27,652 nt of DNA, from NCBI GenBank assembly GCA_002297545.1, contig DBLZ01000108.1:1-27652 (forward strand). The letters run 5' to 3'. Shown in pieces: positions 15,078 to 23,100 of the stretch; positions within the stretch are counted from its first letter, which is position 1; every line of letters begins with the position of its first letter. Under the pieces are notes generated by a model. The model worked only from the letters and a program-made list of their open reading frames with translations. It was not told the origin of the DNA and searched no databases. This DNA comes from Prevotellaceae bacterium UBA711 (GTDB lineage Bacteria; Bacteroidota; Bacteroidia; Bacteroidales; Bacteroidaceae). A program made the position numbers and the translations under genes.

Positions 15078-16037
15078 ATGCGCGTGACAAACTTACATCT
15101 GCATCGCAGTCTGCTGTCGTTCATGACAATTGTTGCCATATTGACATCCTGCGGGGATAGAAGTGCCTCTAACGGTGCCGAAGCACCATTGGCGGTGCGC
15201 TCCTATGCAATTTTGATGGACAGCCTTACGGCCATTGCAGCCGAGGCCCCGGGGGAGGTGGGCATAGCCGTGGTGGTGGACGGGGAGGATACCGTGACGG
15301 TAAACAATGATGACAAGTATCCGCTGATGAGTGTCTTCAAGCTCCACCAGGCTGTGGCCCTGTGTCACGAATTGGAGGGGCAAGGGAGTACGATCGATAC
15401 CGTCTTGGACATTGACAGGGCGGAACTCGCCCCCGATACTTGGAGTCCCATGTTGAGGGACTGTACGGAAACGAGGTTCGCCCTCTCTGCACGCCGGATG
15501 ATGGAGTACACGTTGATGCAGAGCGATAACAATGCCAGCAACCTTATGTTTCGGCGCCTGGTTTCAGTGGCGCGGACGGATAGTTTCATCGCCACAGTTA
15601 TCCCACGCGACGGGTTTGCCATTGCAGTGAGCGAGGCCGGGATGCAACGCGACCATGATCTCAGCTATGCCAACCACTCGTCGCCACTGTCCACAGCCAT
15701 GCTGCTGGAGCGCCTGTTCAATGACAGCATTCTTTCCTCGGGTGACAGGGATTTTGTATGCAGTGCCCTGCGGCAGTGCCGTACGGGCGTGGACCGCATC
15801 TCTGCCCCGCTGGTAGGTGAACAGGGCGTGGCGATAGCCCACAAGACCGGCTCGGGCTACACCAACGACTGTGGAGAACTGATGGCTCACAACGATGCCG
15901 CATACATCACTCTTCCCGACGGACGGCACTATAGCCTGGTGGTCTTTGTCAAGGACTTCTCGGGCAACGAGCAGCAGGCTTCGATGCTGATTTCCAAAGT
16001 ATCGGACATAACGTACCGCTTCCTTATGCGGCGTTGA
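15078..16037 (+). CDS. bla: CfxA-like class A beta-lactamase (lipoprotein)
   Basis: A 319-residue serine beta-lactamase. It has the class A motifs SVFK (S85, K88), SDN (S152-N154) and KTG (K256-G258). The omega-loop block SEAGMQRDHDLSYAN (E186) is of the PER/CfxA type, in which Glu is the general base. Long stretches agree with CfxA as I recall it: TWSPML, QSDNNASNLMF, TDSFIAT, CRTGVDRI and VFVKDF. By eye I estimate roughly 60 percent identity. The signal sequence ends LTSC, a lipobox, so it is probably membrane-anchored. Unlike mobile cfxA, no transposon gene is nearby and its codon use resembles its neighbours. Start chosen from the promoter at 15020-15050. Activity against cephalosporins is inferred. 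Confidence 0.93.
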   Translation: MRVTNLHLHRSLLSFMTIVAILTSCGDRSASNGAEAPLAVRSYAILMDSLTAIAAEAPGEVGIAVVVDGEDTVTVNNDDKYPLMSVFKLHQAVALCHELEGQGSTIDTVLDIDRAELAPDTWSPMLRDCTETRFALSARRMMEYTLMQSDNNASNLMFRRLVSVARTDSFIATVIPRDGFAIAVSEAGMQRDHDLSYANHSSPLSTAMLLERLFNDSILSSGDRDFVCSALRQCRTGVDRISAPLVGEQGVAIAHKTGSGYTNDCGELMAHNDAAYITLPDGRHYSLVVFVKDFSGNEQQASMLISKVSDITYRFLMRR

Positions 16038-16061
16038 GCCTATAAATCCGGGCGCTTCCGC

Positions 16062-16091
16062 TTGCGCAAAGACAGAAAAAGCGTATATTTG
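16062..16091 (+). promoter_or_regulatory. Bacteroidetes-type promoter for xseA
   Basis: TTG at 16062-16064, a 19-bp spacer and TATATTTG at 16084-16091. The ATG at 16126 lies about 30 nt beyond the expected start site. Confidence 0.75.
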
Positions 16092-16125
16092 TAACCGCAC
16101 AACAATACACCTCATCTGCAAGCTT

Positions 16126-17331
16126 ATGCAGACATATACGTTACACGAACTGAATGCCCATGTACGCACCCTCATAGAGGAGGGTATGGACGGCACCTAT
16201 TGGGTGCAGGGCGAACTGATGGAGGGTCGCGAGGGGTACGGGGGACACTTCTACGGCGAGATGGTGGAAAAGAGCGAAGCCACCGGGAATATCGTTGCCC
16301 GTGCCCGCATAACAATCTGGGCCCGTACGTACAGTATCCTTGCCTTGCGCTTTCGGCGGGAGACTGGGCAGAGCCTGAGAGCCGGGCTGCGGGTGCTGAT
16401 GCAGGTGAGGGTGACGTTCAACGAGTTGTATGGCTATTCGCTCAATGTCCTTGACATCGACGGCACCTACACGCTTGGCGACATGGCTAAACGACGGCAG
16501 GAGATACTGCAACGCCTGGAAGCGGACGGCATCATCAATGACAACAAGACGTTGGCCTTGCCCACGCTGTTGCGGCGCATTGCTGTGGTATCCAGTGCCA
16601 CGGCGGCGGGGTATGGCGACTTCTCGCGACAATTGATGGATAATGGCTACGGACTGGCTTTCCGTCTGAAGTTGTTCCCTGCCGTGATGCAGGGGACTCA
16701 GGTGCCCGAAAGTATATCCTTGGCCCTGACGGCTATTGCCGATGACGCAGACGAATGGGATGCCGTGGTGATTATACGTGGAGGCGGTGCCACCAGCGAC
16801 CTGTCCGACTACGACTCTTATTCTTTGGCAGCCTGCATAGCCCAACATCCGTTACCGGTATTCACCGGCATTGGCCACGATCGCGACGAGACGGTACCAG
16901 ACCGTGTGGCACACATGGCGTTCAAGACACCTACGGCTGTTGCTGCTTTCATTGTGGAGCACCAGGCAAGTCTTCTGAGCGAATTGCAGGACTTGCAGCA
17001 GCGCATTCCGGCTGCTGCCTGTCAGTTGCTGCAGCATGGCAGGCAGCGCATGGCTCTCTTGCAGCAGCGCATTCCTTCCATGGCCACCCTCTTGCTGGAA
17101 CGTCACCGCCATCGTGTGGACATGCTGGAGCAGCATCTGAAGAGCATGAATCCGGATCTGCTGCTCAGTCGCGGCTATACCATTACCATGGCCGGCGGAC
17201 GCATACTGACCGACATTGCCGATGTGGCCGAAGGCACGTTGGTAACCACCCGGATGCATGGGGGCGAAATAATATCGTCCGTACGGGAGACCAGGCGTAT
17301 TCCTGCGCCTGATGTCCTGGAGCAACCATAG
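16126..17331 (+). CDS. xseA: Exodeoxyribonuclease VII large subunit
   Basis: The catalytic subunit of exonuclease VII, which degrades single-stranded DNA into oligonucleotides from both ends. An N-terminal OB-fold (residues 1-100, YWVQGEL and GHFYGEM) binds DNA. The catalytic core carries VVIIRGGGATSDL, FTGIGHDRDETVPD and the KTPTAVAAF signature. A coiled-coil region rich in Leu and Gln follows (about 275-345), then the C-terminal GY..T segment. Length is normal (401 aa). xseB follows after 67 bp on the same strand, as expected for the two-subunit enzyme. Confidence 0.97.
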   Translation: MQTYTLHELNAHVRTLIEEGMDGTYWVQGELMEGREGYGGHFYGEMVEKSEATGNIVARARITIWARTYSILALRFRRETGQSLRAGLRVLMQVRVTFNELYGYSLNVLDIDGTYTLGDMAKRRQEILQRLEADGIINDNKTLALPTLLRRIAVVSSATAAGYGDFSRQLMDNGYGLAFRLKLFPAVMQGTQVPESISLALTAIADDADEWDAVVIIRGGGATSDLSDYDSYSLAACIAQHPLPVFTGIGHDRDETVPDRVAHMAFKTPTAVAAFIVEHQASLLSELQDLQQRIPAAACQLLQHGRQRMALLQQRIPSMATLLLERHRHRVDMLEQHLKSMNPDLLLSRGYTITMAGGRILTDIADVAEGTLVTTRMHGGEIISSVRETRRIPAPDVLEQP

Positions 17332-17398
17332 ACGGTAGTCCGGTACACCTTATATATTTATATACACACCATAGTCTCACCCAATCCAACATTCATAC

Positions 17399-17593
17399 AT
17401 GCAGATGAAATACGAAGAGGCCATCTCCACCTTGGAGACAATAGCACGCCAGCTGGAACAGAACGAGTTGCCCATAGACAAGATTGCCGACCGTCTGCGC
17501 GAGGCACAGAAACTGGTAGCGTTTTGCCGCTCGCAGCTTACCACCGTGGATGCCGAGATAAAGAAAATTATGGACGAGGATGCGCGGCAGTAG
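17399..17593 (+). CDS. xseB: Exodeoxyribonuclease VII small subunit
   Basis: A 64-residue helical protein with the XseB pattern: MKYEEAISTLETIARQLEQN, then LPIDKIADRLREAQKLVAFC. Several copies wrap the coiled coil of XseA to make active enzyme. Either the ATG at 17399 or the one at 17405 could be the start; the longer is given. It sits 67 bp after xseA and is probably co-transcribed. Confidence 0.93.
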   Translation: MQMKYEEAISTLETIARQLEQNELPIDKIADRLREAQKLVAFCRSQLTTVDAEIKKIMDEDARQ

Positions 17594-17655
17594 CAAAATC
17601 ACATCGTGAGGCTTAAAAAATAAGACTATTGTATCGTGTTTCCAATATAAATAAG

Positions 17656-17663
17656 TACTTTTG
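17656..17663 (+). promoter_or_regulatory. -7 element for ilvE
   Basis: TACTTTTG matches the TAnnTTTG consensus, 22 bp before the ATG at 17686. The -33 element is unclear (a TTG lies 24 bp upstream). Confidence 0.6.
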
Positions 17664-17685
17664 TAAGCTAAATCATAACAAGGGT

Positions 17686-18708
17686 ATGAATACGATAGAC
17701 TGGAGTAGCCTTTCTTTTGGCTACATGAAGACTGATTACAACGTGCGTTGCTACTATCGCAATGGTGCATGGGGAGAGATAGAGACCTGCAGCGAGGAGA
17801 CCATTCCCCTGCACATGGCTGCCACCTGCCTGCATTATGGGCAGGAGGCTTTCGAGGGACTGAAGGCATACCGTTGCCCGGACGGCAAGGTGCGTGTATT
17901 CCGTAGCGACGAGAATGCCGCCCGCCTGCAGAGCACCTGCCGAGGCATACTGATGCCAGAGTTGTCCACGGAGCGTTTCAACGAGATGGTGGATCGTGTG
18001 GTGCGTCTGAACGAACGCTTCATTCCGCCTTACGAGAGCGGCGCCAGCCTATACATACGTCCTCTGCTCATAGGCACCGGGGCACAGGTGGGCGTACACC
18101 CGTCCGAGGAATACCTTTTCCTCATCTTTGTCACTCCCGTAGGCCCTTACTTCAAGGGGGGCTTTGCCACCAATCCCTACGTCATCATCCGCGAGTACGA
18201 TCGTTCCGCCCCATTGGGTACCGGCGTATACAAGGTGGGTGGCAACTATGCCGCCTCGCTCCGTGCCAATAAGATGGCGCACGACCTGGGCTATTCTTGC
18301 GAGTTTTATCTGGACGCCAAGGAGAAGAAGTACATCGACGAGTGCGGTGCTGCCAACTTCTTTGGCATCAAGGACAATACATACATCACGCCTAAGTCCA
18401 CCAGCATCCTGCCCTCCATCACCAACAAGAGTCTGATGCAGCTGGCACAGGATCTGGGTATGAAGGTGGAGCGTCGTCCCATTCCGGAGGAGGAGTTGTC
18501 CACCTTTGAAGAGGCCGGAGCTTGTGGCACTGCCGCTGTCATCTCGCCCATAGAGCGCATAGACGATTTGGAGGAGAAGCGTAGCTACGTTATCTCCAAG
18601 GACGGCAAGCCTGGTCCCATATCCACTAAACTGTACAACAAACTGCGCGCTATCCAGTACGGCCAGGAGCCCGATGTCCATGGATGGACCCGCGTGGTGA
18701 TAGAGTGA
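17686..18708 (+). CDS. ilvE: Branched-chain amino acid aminotransferase
   Basis: A fold-type IV PLP aminotransferase (340 aa) that interconverts Val, Leu and Ile with their 2-oxo acids, using glutamate/2-oxoglutarate. LHYGQEAFEGLKAYR is the family entry motif. The PLP lysine is K183 in GVYKVGGNYAAS. Further typical blocks are ECGAANFFGI and EAGACGTAAVISPI near the C-terminus. The open frame begins upstream, but the ATG at 17686 follows the -7 element and gives the normal N-terminus (MNTIDWSSLSFGYMKTDYN). A strong terminator follows, so the gene is probably monocistronic. Confidence 0.96.
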   Translation: MNTIDWSSLSFGYMKTDYNVRCYYRNGAWGEIETCSEETIPLHMAATCLHYGQEAFEGLKAYRCPDGKVRVFRSDENAARLQSTCRGILMPELSTERFNEMVDRVVRLNERFIPPYESGASLYIRPLLIGTGAQVGVHPSEEYLFLIFVTPVGPYFKGGFATNPYVIIREYDRSAPLGTGVYKVGGNYAASLRANKMAHDLGYSCEFYLDAKEKKYIDECGAANFFGIKDNTYITPKSTSILPSITNKSLMQLAQDLGMKVERRPIPEEELSTFEEAGACGTAAVISPIERIDDLEEKRSYVISKDGKPGPISTKLYNKLRAIQYGQEPDVHGWTRVVIE

Positions 18709-18770
18709 GTGTGTGTGCAATCCAGAGGGTACCGGACGGATCCCCGGTGACGTTATGCCTCGTATAATAA

Positions 18771-18822
18771 AACGTCAGTGCCTGCAATGTGCATCAACGC
18801 ATTGCAGGCACTGATGTTTTTA
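18771..18822. terminator. Strong, probably bidirectional intrinsic terminator
   Basis: CAGTGCCTGCAATG (18776-18789) and CATTGCAGGCACTG (18800-18813) form a perfect 14-bp stem with a 10-nt loop. A T5 run follows at 18817-18821, and AAAAC on the left provides the T-run for the opposite strand. It separates the convergent ilvE and tcdA genes. Confidence 0.93.
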
Positions 18823-18843
18823 TGTGTGTGTGAACCTTCTGCT

Positions 18844-19614
18844 CTATCGGTTATGAGTGGTTATCCTTTGTGTCCCACGCACTATCTCCTGTATTACGTG
18901 TCCTGCCAGCGTCATGCCGAAGATGGAGGTGATGTGGCATAGCGAACCATTGATCTGCACCTTGTTGAAGGTGAGGGCTTCCTGCACGGTGCTGTCATCG
19001 TTGTAGTTGGTCATTGCAGGCTCCTCGCTATAGACGCATAGGAACTTGCGTCGTGGGAACGTCTTGTTCTTCTTGAATTTGTTGCGCACCGCACGCGCCA
19101 AGGCATCGCCCTGAATCTTGCCGAATTCTGCAAGGCGCACACGGGTGGGGTCTATCCTCAGTGCTGCCCCCATGCTGCACAGCAGTGTGGGGTGGGGCAG
19201 GGCGGTGGTGCGCAGGATCAGGTCGCACTTGTCGCGGAGCGAGTCTATGCAGTCTATCACGTAGTCATAGGAATTGAGCATGAACTGCTCTGCCGTCTCC
19301 GCGCTGTAGAGGGCGTTGATGGCGGTGACCTCAGCCTCGGGATTGATGTCCAGAAGGCGCTCCCTCATGGCCTCCACCTTGGGACGTCCGATGGTTTGCC
19401 GGGTAGCCATCAGCTGGCGGTTGATGTTGGTGGTGCATACCACGTCGCTGTCCACTATGGTCAGGTGTGTCAGCCCCGCACGTATCAGCCCCTCGGCGCA
19501 CCACGAGCCTACGCCGCCCACGCCAAAGACTATTACCCTGGCAGCCCGCAGTGCCTCCATGCCGTGCTTGCCCAGCAAGAGTTGCGAACGATTGAATATC
19601 TCATGTTGTTCCAT
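18844..19614 (-). CDS. tcdA: tRNA threonylcarbamoyladenosine dehydratase (TcdA/YgdL, ThiF-E1 fold)
   Basis: An ATP-dependent E1-like enzyme that cyclises t6A37 to ct6A in ANN-decoding tRNAs. The N-terminus RSQLLLGKHGMEAL leads into the nucleotide-binding loop GVGGVGS (G31-S37). DSDVVCTTNINRQL is the adenylation segment and YDYVIDCIDSLRDK is the conserved Asp/Cys block. The KFKKNKTFPRRKFLCVYSEEP region is specific for YgdL/TcdA rather than MoeB or ThiF. Length is typical (256 aa). The promoter at 19653-19622 places transcription start within a few bases of the ATG, so the mRNA may be nearly leaderless. Confidence 0.92.
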   Translation of the reverse strand: MEQHEIFNRSQLLLGKHGMEALRAARVIVFGVGGVGSWCAEGLIRAGLTHLTIVDSDVVCTTNINRQLMATRQTIGRPKVEAMRERLLDINPEAEVTAINALYSAETAEQFMLNSYDYVIDCIDSLRDKCDLILRTTALPHPTLLCSMGAALRIDPTRVRLAEFGKIQGDALARAVRNKFKKNKTFPRRKFLCVYSEEPAMTNYNDDSTVQEALTFNKVQINGSLCHITSIFGMTLAGHVIQEIVRGTQRITTHNR

Positions 19615-19621
19615 ATTGTGA

Positions 19622-19653
19622 CAAAGATACGAAGAAGCGGGAGAATAACCAAA
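19622..19653 (-). promoter_or_regulatory. Perfect Bacteroidetes promoter for tcdA
   Basis: On the minus strand: TTTG (19653-19650), 20 bp, TATCTTTG (19629-19622). The expected start site is at about 19617, only a few nucleotides from the ATG at 19614. Confidence 0.85.
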
Positions 19654-19790
19654 TGCAGAGGGCTTTTTTGCCCTTGCTCACGGCAGATTTAGTTTTCTCC
19701 GCAAGTAATGTTGCTGCAGAGTAGACGATGTCTTGACAGATGATGACAAGGTCAAAAGCATGGCCTGCATCTGACATTTTCGCGCATTTC

Positions 19791-19822
19791 TTTGGACCGT
19801 AAGGCTATTTTCACTACATTTG
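19791..19822 (+). promoter_or_regulatory. Perfect Bacteroidetes promoter of unknown product
   Basis: TTTG at 19791-19794, exactly 20 bp, TACATTTG at 19815-19822. No recognised gene starts behind it. It could drive the small frame at 19831 or a 300-nt leader of the large glycosidase gene. Confidence 0.65.
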
Positions 19823-19830
19823 CCTCAAAT

Positions 19831-20058
19831 ATGACAGGACGAATGCTGTTAAGCATGTTGACATTTAACACTTTTCTGCCCAAAATGGCAGCCAAGCTCC
19901 TTGGCGGTTCGGATTATCTTGTTGGCAAGCAAGCATGTAAATATCCATATAATAGATCATCTGACAGGTCCTGTCAATCCCTAAACCACGACATCGCACG
20001 CCAAACTGGCCGAGAAAGGGAAAATAGTGACGCCGAAACATGCAGAAGTAGAAAATAA
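19831..20058 (+). CDS. Doubtful small ORF behind an orphan promoter
   Basis: An ATG 8 bp after the orphan -7 element opens a 75-codon frame. The first 30 residues look protein-like and hydrophobic (MTGRMLLSMLTFNTFLPKMA); the rest is Arg/Ser-rich without clear pattern. I recognise no family. It might be a leader peptide or nothing. The gap 19630-20126 otherwise holds a GACAGG-T-CCTGTC palindrome (19963-19975) and the second promoter element at 20063. Confidence 0.2.
   Translation: MTGRMLLSMLTFNTFLPKMAAKLLGGSDYLVGKQACKYPYNRSSDRSCQSLNHDIARQTGRERENSDAETCRSRK
19963..19975. promoter_or_regulatory. Operator-like palindrome GACAGGTCCTGTC
   Basis: A perfect 6-bp inverted repeat around a central T, between the two promoters upstream of the large glycosidase gene. 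Its placement suits a regulator-binding site, but no partner is identified. Confidence 0.35.
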
Positions 20059-20062
20059 TCAA

Positions 20063-20070
20063 TAACTTTG
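20063..20070 (+). promoter_or_regulatory. Probable -7 element for the large glycosidase gene
   Basis: TAACTTTG matches TAnnTTTG, with a leader of about 50 nt to the ATG at 20127. No good -33 box is seen, as might be expected for an activator-dependent promoter. Confidence 0.5.
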
Positions 20071-20126
20071 TTCGTCGGTATGAGCGGCGATACAGATCAA
20101 TAATCCTAACCAAACAAAATAAGCCT

Positions 20127-23100
20127 ATGAGAAGAGCATTATTACTCAGCACAGTGCTTGCCTCCATGTCTATGACGGCATGGGCTCAGTCGGAGATCAT
20201 AAAGGTGTCTACTGACGAGAGCAATCCGCAGCATCTCTTCACCATGAAGAGCGGAAACAGTTTTCTGATGACCTCCTACACGTCACCGACCCAGACGCCA
20301 GCCAACGCCGGCAAGTTTGCGTTCTATGCCGATGAGGCCAACGATGGTGCGTACTACATCTACAGTGTTGACCGCCAGAAGTGGGTGTCCTATACCCGGG
20401 CCGCTTCCTATGCCAACACGAAAGGTTTCGCCGAACTGGTGGACGAACGGGCTGCGGCCTGCTCATGGAAGACCGACAAGGTGACCGTCAGTGGCAGTGA
20501 CTACTATCAGTTCGCACCGTTCAATACCACCGGTGTCGAGGCTAAGTATATGAACTGGTTCCAGGGCGTGGGCGCAGCCAACCCGCTGGACAATACGTCT
20601 ATTACCGTAGGCCTGTGGCAGGACAACGCTTCCAAGGACGGCGGTAGCCGCTGGAGTGTGGCCGAAGTGCAGATATTCACCTATACTGTGACTCTGGGCG
20701 AGGGTGAGAGCGTCACCGTCAATGGTGTCACATACACCAATGGCCAGACCCTGACGGTGACCAGCGCACTGTCTTCGGCCGATGTGGTGGCTTCTGCCAA
20801 GAGGGGTAAGTTCCCTGTGGTAATAGTGGACAACGAGGCAAGGACTATCTCCGTGACCTACTACGATCTGCCCGCCCTGCGCAAGAGCGAGGCATATACT
20901 AACGCATGGGTTTATCCTATGCAGCAGGACAATGTGGGCGTAGCCTGCAGCGAGGTGGACAATGACGTTTACACTCTCTACAACAATGTGCTGGCTGCCA
21001 GCTTCCTTAAGACCGACAAGGCCATATATTTCGTTGGCAGCGATGCCATGAACCTGATGGCCGGCACGGAACCGTTCATCGTAGGCTTTGGCGCAGGCGA
21101 CAAGGTTGCTGCCAGCCAGATGACGCTGAAGAGCTTTGCCGTTAGGGCCTTGTCTGCCAACGACAAGGCCGTAGGCGGTGCCGAGCACTTTGCCGGCAAG
21201 GCCCTGGAGGCAGAATACTCCTATATGTATAAGGAAGCTGAGATAAAGATCGTATGGCGTGCAGTCCTGCGCGACGGTAGCCACTATCTGCGTACCGAGA
21301 TGGAGCTGACTGGTGTCAATGACGTAGACATGTACGATGTCATTGCCATGAACTACAACGTGGATGCCGCCGCTGCCGGCAGCAAGCCTGCGACTGTGGG
21401 CAACACCCGTGGCGCTGTGCTCATGAGCAACAAGATTTTCGCCGGCTTGGAGACTCCTACTGCCTACAACTCTGCAGGTGGCGAGGCCGCAGATGCAGAT
21501 AAGTGGGACCTCAAGTCCACGCCTGTGAACGAGGGCAGTCTGGCCGCTTCCGTATGGACAAAGATGGAGTCGGACGTTCCTGCCCGAGTAATAGAGGTAG
21601 GTGGTAACCAGGAGTATTATACATACAGCAAGGCCGGACTCGACCTGAAGAAGAACCAAAAGGTAGTGGTTACCATCACCTATAAGAGCGGCAACAACAG
21701 GCTGAACCTGGACGGTGTTGACCTATTGGACCAGAATGGTGATGTTGTTGCAAGCGACTACCACTTTGGCTACACAGGCACACAGAAAGAGAACAATGTC
21801 TATACGTTCATGGTGCCCAACGACGGTACGTTCTCCGTGCGTGCCTTCTGCGACAAGCGTGAGGCCATCACAGCCACTTTCGAGTTCAAGGTGGAGGTCT
21901 ACGAGGCCAAGGAAGGCGTGGATGTCAGTGCCGACGTGGTGAACATCCAGGGACGCTGGAGCCGCAACACCACCCTGGCGGCCGGCCAGACCTGGAAGGT
22001 GGCTGCCGTGGTGGGCCTCATTGCCCAGGACGGCAAGCAGGACGAGATTGCTATCAACAAGACCCAGAAGCGTCGTTCGTTCCTGGCCTACAGCGAGCGC
22101 GAGCGTGCTGTGCCTTGGCGTGCATATCCCTGCTATATCAGCTGGTATGAGCTGAATATCAACCGCAACAATGCTGCGCCAGGTTCCGAGCCATCCAACA
22201 TGGTGGCCGATCAGGTGCTGGATGTCCTGTCTCAGTGGAAGACACACATGTACGACAAGTTCGGCATGGGCCCTGCCAGCTTTGTAATAGATGACGGTTG
22301 GGACAACTACGGAACGTGGACTTTCCACTCCGGATTCCCCAACCAGATGAAGGACATAGCTTACGAGTCTGCCCAAATGGGCGCTGGCTGCGGTGCATGG
22401 CTTGGCCCCGTAGGTGGCTATGGTCAGAGCGGAACCTATCGCCGCAACTACTGGAATGCCGATGGCCGTGGCGGCATGCAGCTGTCCAATCCGGCCTACT
22501 ACCAGACGTTCCTGAATGCAGCGGAGAACCTGGTGAAGAACCAGAATTGCGACGGTCAGGGACAGTTCAACTTCTTCAAGTTCGACGGTATCTCCGCCCA
22601 GTTCTCTGCCGTAGGTCCCGACAATGGTGACACTGGTAACGAGAATGCCGAGGGCATCATCCGTCTGGAGCAGTACGTGCGCGAGAATCTCAAGGAGGAC
22701 ATCTTCTTCAATACCACCGTGGGTACATGGGCATCGCCCTTCTGGTATCAGATAACCGATGCCACATGGCGTCAGGAGAATGACCACGGCCGTATCGGTG
22801 ACAATAGCGTCAATAGGGAGAACTGGATCACCTATCGCGACAACCTGGTGCACCAGAACTATGTGACCAATTCTCCCATCTGCCCCATCAATACGCTGAT
22901 GACCCATGGGTTTATCCTGACACAGTTTGGCCCTCCAGCCGACGATTCACGTGAATACCGGAACGTTCTCAATGAGTTGCGTTGTGCCTTTGCCTGCGGT
23001 AGCGGCATGGTAGAACTCTACAACGACTATGCCCTCATGAACAGCATCAACGGCGGTCAGCTGTGGGCCGATCTGGCCGAATGCATCAGATGGCAGAAGG

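Noticed and set aside
15078..16037. Recently acquired resistance gene on a mobile element
   Set aside because: No transposase, integrase, inverted repeats or base-composition change is seen around it within the window.
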